Origin: Thermodesulfobium narugense DSM 14796
Lineage (GTDB): Bacteria > Thermodesulfobiota > Thermodesulfobiia > Thermodesulfobiales > Thermodesulfobiaceae
Assembly (NCBI RefSeq): GCF_000212395.1
Contig: NC_015499.1
Span: forward strand, 1,834,866 to 1,898,865
Reading direction: 5' to 3'
DNA: 64,000 nucleotides
In this document: piece after piece, positions 61,346 through 64,000 of the stretch
Layout of the letters: every line of letters starts with the position of its first letter
How positions within the stretch are numbered: position 1 is the first letter of the stretch
Program-made: the position numbers and the translations under genes
Notes under the pieces: model-generated
The model's database searches: none
What the model was told of the DNA's origin: nothing
What the model saw: the letters and a program-made list of their open reading frames with translations, nothing else

Positions 61346-61969
61346 TCAAAATTTGACCAGCAAAAACTTTCTTGTCCCGAACCCTTCTGGCAAGGTATAA
61401 TTAAATACTTCGTAATTAAATTTTTCTAAAATAGAGTTATCAAAAGTTTTCCCTATCCATAATCCGACAGTAAGATTATGTTGTTTTTTTAAAGTTAAAA
61501 ACATTTTTTTCAAAGGAAAGGTTGCTCTTGAAATTACTCTCTCAGGAATTTCTTTTAAATTTTCAAGTCTCTCTTGAAAAACAATAGCATTTTTTATATC
61601 AAGTTCTAAAATTACGCCTTCAAGAAAGATAACTCTTTTATATTTCGGCTCCAATAATATCCACAAACTTTCAGGAAAGCAAATTGACAAAATTAAACCA
61701 GGAATTCCTGCTCCCGTTCCAATATCGAGAAACTCTTTTGTACTGAAAAAATCAGGACATAATACAGTCGGAAATAAAGAATCATATACATGTTTAAAGA
61801 AAAATTCTTCAACAGAATTAAACGAAACTAAGGAGTGTCTTTTGTTGTATAAAAAAAGCTTTTCTGAATATAGCGAAATTTCATCTAAATATTTAGTAAA
61901 ATTAGACAAATATTTTTTAAACAATAAATTAAATTTCTGACCATCGAAAAATATATCATCTTTTATCAT
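61346..61969 (-). CDS. rsmG: 16S rRNA (guanine-527-N7)-methyltransferase
   Basis: About 207 residues. EFLDIGTGAGIPGLILSICFP is the RsmG SAM motif, and VISRATFPLKKMFLTLKK the family-specific region with R and A. I begin at ATG 61969; TTG 61984 is also in frame inside the end of jag. It follows jag in the conserved origin-flanking order. The C-terminus (FGTRKFLLVKF) resembles the RsmG end. Confidence 0.93.
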   Translation of the reverse strand: MIKDDIFFDGQKFNLLFKKYLSNFTKYLDEISLYSEKLFLYNKRHSLVSFNSVEEFFFKHVYDSLFPTVLCPDFFSTKEFLDIGTGAGIPGLILSICFPESLWILLEPKYKRVIFLEGVILELDIKNAIVFQERLENLKEIPERVISRATFPLKKMFLTLKKQHNLTVGLWIGKTFDNSILEKFNYEVFNYTLPEGFGTRKFLLVKF

Positions 61970-62594
61970 TATTGACTGGTTCAATTACTATGTGTCTACT
62001 TCTACCTGAGCCAACGCTATAAACGGCAAGATCGCTACGTTTTGAAAGATAGACGTGAATTACTTTTCTTTCATGTGCTGGCAGTGGTAAAAATTCAACT
62101 TTTCTCTTATATTTAATACATTTTTTTACAAGCTTGTCAGAAAGCTCGTATAAAAATGAGGTTCTGTCTTTCCAATAATTATTGATATCAAGATTAATTT
62201 GATAGTTATTAAAATTAATTTTTGCTATCCTATTTAGCAAAAACTCTATAGACTTTAAAATTAACCCGTGTCTACCTATAAGACAACCTAAATTTTCACC
62301 TCTTACATCTACATAAAAGGTGTTCTCATTAAGATTAAAATCTATAGAAAAATTACTGCTTGGAATTTCTTTTACTAAAGATTTTATTACCTTAGAAATC
62401 AATTCATCAATGGTGGGAGTGTATCTTAAAATTATCTTCGCCTCTTTTGAGCCTATACCTAATAAACCCTTTTTCGGCTGTTCTAAAACTTCATAGTCAT
62501 ATTTAAAATCCTCATCAATACCAAGTAGTTCAAGACCTTTTTTAATAGCTTCTTCTTGACTTTTAGCACTAACAAGTATTTCTTTAACCATCAT
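61956..62594 (-). CDS. jag: Jag/KhpB RNA-binding protein
   Basis: A 212-residue protein with an N-terminal Jag domain (EILVSAKSQEEAIKKGLELL and KGLLGIGSKEAKI), a KH domain with GCLIGRHGLILKSIEFLLN (the family GxxG) and a C-terminal R3H domain (FLPLPAHERKVIHVYL, SRSRHIVIEP). It binds RNA and influences cell division and envelope in Gram-positives. It overlaps yidC by 4 bases. Confidence 0.95.
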   Translation of the reverse strand: MMVKEILVSAKSQEEAIKKGLELLGIDEDFKYDYEVLEQPKKGLLGIGSKEAKIILRYTPTIDELISKVIKSLVKEIPSSNFSIDFNLNENTFYVDVRGENLGCLIGRHGLILKSIEFLLNRIAKINFNNYQINLDINNYWKDRTSFLYELSDKLVKKCIKYKRKVEFLPLPAHERKVIHVYLSKRSDLAVYSVGSGRSRHIVIEPVNNDKR

Positions 62595-63235
62595 GCATGT
62601 TTTCTCATTACTATAAATGATTGTATGATACCAATTATATTAGAAACGTTCCAATAAATTAATATTCCTGCAGGAAATTGAATAGATATAAAGCCCAAAA
62701 AAAGCGGCATTATTAAAAGCATCTGCCTTTGCATCCTATCAGCGGTATTTGTAGTAATCTTTTGTTGAATATAAGTCGTTATCATAAGTAAAGCAGGCAA
62801 AATATAAAATGGGTCCTTTTCAGTTATATCATTAATCCATAAAAAGTTAACTGCCGAATGCGTTTGTTCGATAATACTTTTTAATTCAGGGCTGAGTAAA
62901 AAATAATAAAAAGCAATAAGGATAGGCAATTGAATAAGCATAGGCAAACATCCACCAAAAGGATTTATCTTGTTGTTTTTATAAAAAGCTACCATTTCCG
63001 TTTGAAGTCTTTGTGGATCAGATTTATACTTCTCTTGAAGTTCTTTAATTTTGGGTTGAAGTTTTTGCATTTTTTTCATCTGATCAAGAGATATATGATT
63101 AAGAGGCCACAACAAAGCTCTAATTAAAAGGGTAATAAGGATAATAACCAAACCAAAATCATGCAAAAAACTTAATAAAGAATAAAAAATAGGATGAAAA
63201 ACGTTAGTGTCAAACCAGCTAAAAAAGGAATTCAC
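62591..63235 (-). CDS. yidC: Membrane protein insertase YidC/Oxa1
   Basis: A 214-residue short form without the large periplasmic domain of proteobacterial YidC and without a lipobox. VIILITLLIRALLWPLNHIS begins the conserved core with the positive Arg in the membrane; PFGGCLPMLIQLPILIAFYY, and FPAGILIYWNVSNIIGIIQS are hallmark segments. Charged cytoplasmic hairpin (KMQKLQPKIKELQEKYKSDP) is present. It inserts membrane proteins together with SecYEG. Confidence 0.95.
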   Translation of the reverse strand: MNSFFSWFDTNVFHPIFYSLLSFLHDFGLVIILITLLIRALLWPLNHISLDQMKKMQKLQPKIKELQEKYKSDPQRLQTEMVAFYKNNKINPFGGCLPMLIQLPILIAFYYFLLSPELKSIIEQTHSAVNFLWINDITEKDPFYILPALLMITTYIQQKITTNTADRMQRQMLLIMPLFLGFISIQFPAGILIYWNVSNIIGIIQSFIVMRKHA

Positions 63236-63489
63236 TATTTCATTTCTCCTCTCGAACTAATAGTTTTTTCTGGAACCGGATCATAACCACCTCGATTAAA
63301 AGGATGACATCTTAATATTCTTTTTGTTGCTAAAAAACTGCCTTTTAAGGGCCCAAACCTTGAAATAGCAATAATTGCATACTCAGAACAAGTAGGATAA
63401 AATATACAGCTTCTTCCCTTTAGAGGGGAGATAAATTTTTGATAAAATCTTATTAAAAAAATTAAGAAGTAGCCTACATACTTTTGCAT
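63235..63489 (-). CDS. yidD: Membrane protein insertion efficiency factor YidD
   Basis: An 84-residue protein with [25 protein letters not shown], of which [17 protein letters not shown] is the family signature, and [14 protein letters not shown]. It lies between rnpA and yidC as usual and overlaps rnpA by 16 bases. Confidence 0.96.
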   Translation of the reverse strand: MQKYVGYFLIFLIRFYQKFISPLKGRSCIFYPTCSEYAIIAISRFGPLKGSFLATKRILRCHPFNRGGYDPVPEKTISSRGEMK

Positions 63490-63803
63490 AACTCTTCTAA
63501 TTCTTTTAAAACCTCACTTTTGTTTTTTTTAGAGAAAGGCCTTTTTACTAAAAATATCATATCAAAAAAAACTTTTTTGTCAGCTTTATATATAAATTCT
63601 TTTATAAAAAAACCCTTAACGAATCTTTTCATATAATTTCTCATAACTGATCTTTTCGTAACCTTCTTAGATACAATAACACAAATCCTAAAATATTGAG
63701 AAGGCCGATAAAAAAGGGTGAAAAAAAGGCCTTCTCTTCTTTTAGAATTAAATATTTTCATTATTTCCTGTGAACTATTCAGTAAAACTTTTTTACTAAG
63801 CAC
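63474..63803 (-). CDS. rnpA: Ribonuclease P protein component
   Basis: A 109-residue basic protein. [20 protein letters not shown] is the RNR-type RNA-binding signature (here [10 protein letters not shown]). The start is a GTG overlapping the rpmH end by 8 bases. It helps the P RNA mature tRNA 5' ends. Confidence 0.93.
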   Translation of the reverse strand: MLSKKVLLNSSQEIMKIFNSKRREGLFFTLFYRPSQYFRICVIVSKKVTKRSVMRNYMKRFVKGFFIKEFIYKADKKVFFDMIFLVKRPFSKKNKSEVLKELEELCKSM

Positions 63804-63939
63804 TAACAGTAAGTTTATGTCTACCTTTCATTCTTCTCGCCTTAATAACCTTTCTACCTGCCTTAGTACTCATTCTGCTAAGAAAACCGTGTACTCTAAA
63901 CTTTTTTCTAACTTTTGGTTGATAAGTTCTTTTTGACAT
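63796..63939 (-). CDS. rpmH: 50S ribosomal protein L34
   Basis: A 47-residue basic protein, [20 protein letters not shown] then [20 protein letters not shown] and HKLTVSA. Family motifs RTYQP and GRKVI-x-RRRxKGR are nearly exact. The ATG (63937-63939) has GAGGTGG upstream. It leads the rpmH-rnpA-yidD-yidC-jag-rsmG run. The remaining 61 bases to the window end are AT-rich with no further gene. Confidence 0.97.
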   Translation of the reverse strand: MSKRTYQPKVRKKFRVHGFLSRMSTKAGRKVIKARRMKGRHKLTVSA

Positions 63940-64000
63940 AATTACCACCTCAAACCTATTTAGAATTTAGAATATTTACGATAACCTATCTATGATAAAA

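Overview
This AT-rich, densely packed window looks like part of a bacterial chromosome close to the replication origin. The right edge carries the reverse-strand cluster rpmH-rnpA-yidD-yidC-jag-rsmG, which in most bacteria flanks oriC/dnaA, and parA/parB lie about 15 kb inward. The gene content suggests an anaerobic, diderm, flagellated thermophile or acid-tolerant organism: Lpt export genes, a Firmicutes-style flagellar operon with fliY and flbD, FeoAB ferrous-iron uptake, molybdenum genes and a DsrE-like protein. A Thermodesulfobium-like sulfate reducer would fit, but that is inference from content and not a database match. Many genes start with TTG behind a strong Shine-Dalgarno sequence (alaS, metK, feoB, fliK, bioA, trpB, clc).

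Layout. 1-3.9 kb: end of an endonuclease III-like gene, an EmrAB-type efflux pair with a TetR-like palindrome upstream, and a small universal stress protein. 3.9-12.3 kb (reverse): alaS, nitroreductase, slipin-NfeD membrane pair, a DUF3084-like protein, and LptF/G and LptA-like envelope genes. 12.4-15 kb: feo operon. 15-24.5 kb: comF-like gene, metK, a soluble PocR-type chemoreceptor, a tandem HdeA-like periplasmic protein, DsrE-like protein, two molybdopterin (MoeA/MoaB-type) genes, thiM and acylphosphatase. 24.5-32.8 kb (reverse): flagellar operon fliK-flgD-flg-flgE-flgG-like-flbD-motA-fliM-fliY, lacking motB and fliL, behind a possible FliA-type promoter. 32.8-35.8 kb: gmhA and a two-domain glycosyltransferase.

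The most interesting stretch is 35.8-36.4 kb. It appears empty if TGA is always read as stop, but on the reverse strand it holds two overlapping small genes, each interrupted by one in-frame TGA at codon 32 in a C-x-x-[TGA] motif. Each TGA is followed at exactly the same distance by a hairpin with the same apical loop. I interpret them as a tandem pair of paralogous selenoproteins (distantly HesB-like in shape) with bacterial SECIS elements.

36.5-46.2 kb: TPR protein, a Tat-exported/membrane protein, an NhaC-like antiporter, and biotin synthesis (bioA-bioD-flavoprotein on +; bioF-hydrolase-bioC on -). The hydrolase, a plausible BioH/BioG-type pimeloyl-ACP methyl ester esterase, is split by a 1476-bp IS1202/ISNCY-like element with a perfect 17-bp target duplication and two copies of a 17-bp motif at each end. 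46.2-50.2 kb: ndk, parB, parA, a NIF3-like protein and a tandem Usp. 50.3-56.8 kb: complete trpEGDCFBA operon. Two identical 16-bp palindromes resembling parS with an altered centre occur at 49355 and 56843. 57-61 kb: ClC channel with CBS domains and modABC behind a Moco-riboswitch-like leader. 61.1-64 kb: tRNA-Arg, tRNA-His and the origin-flanking cluster.
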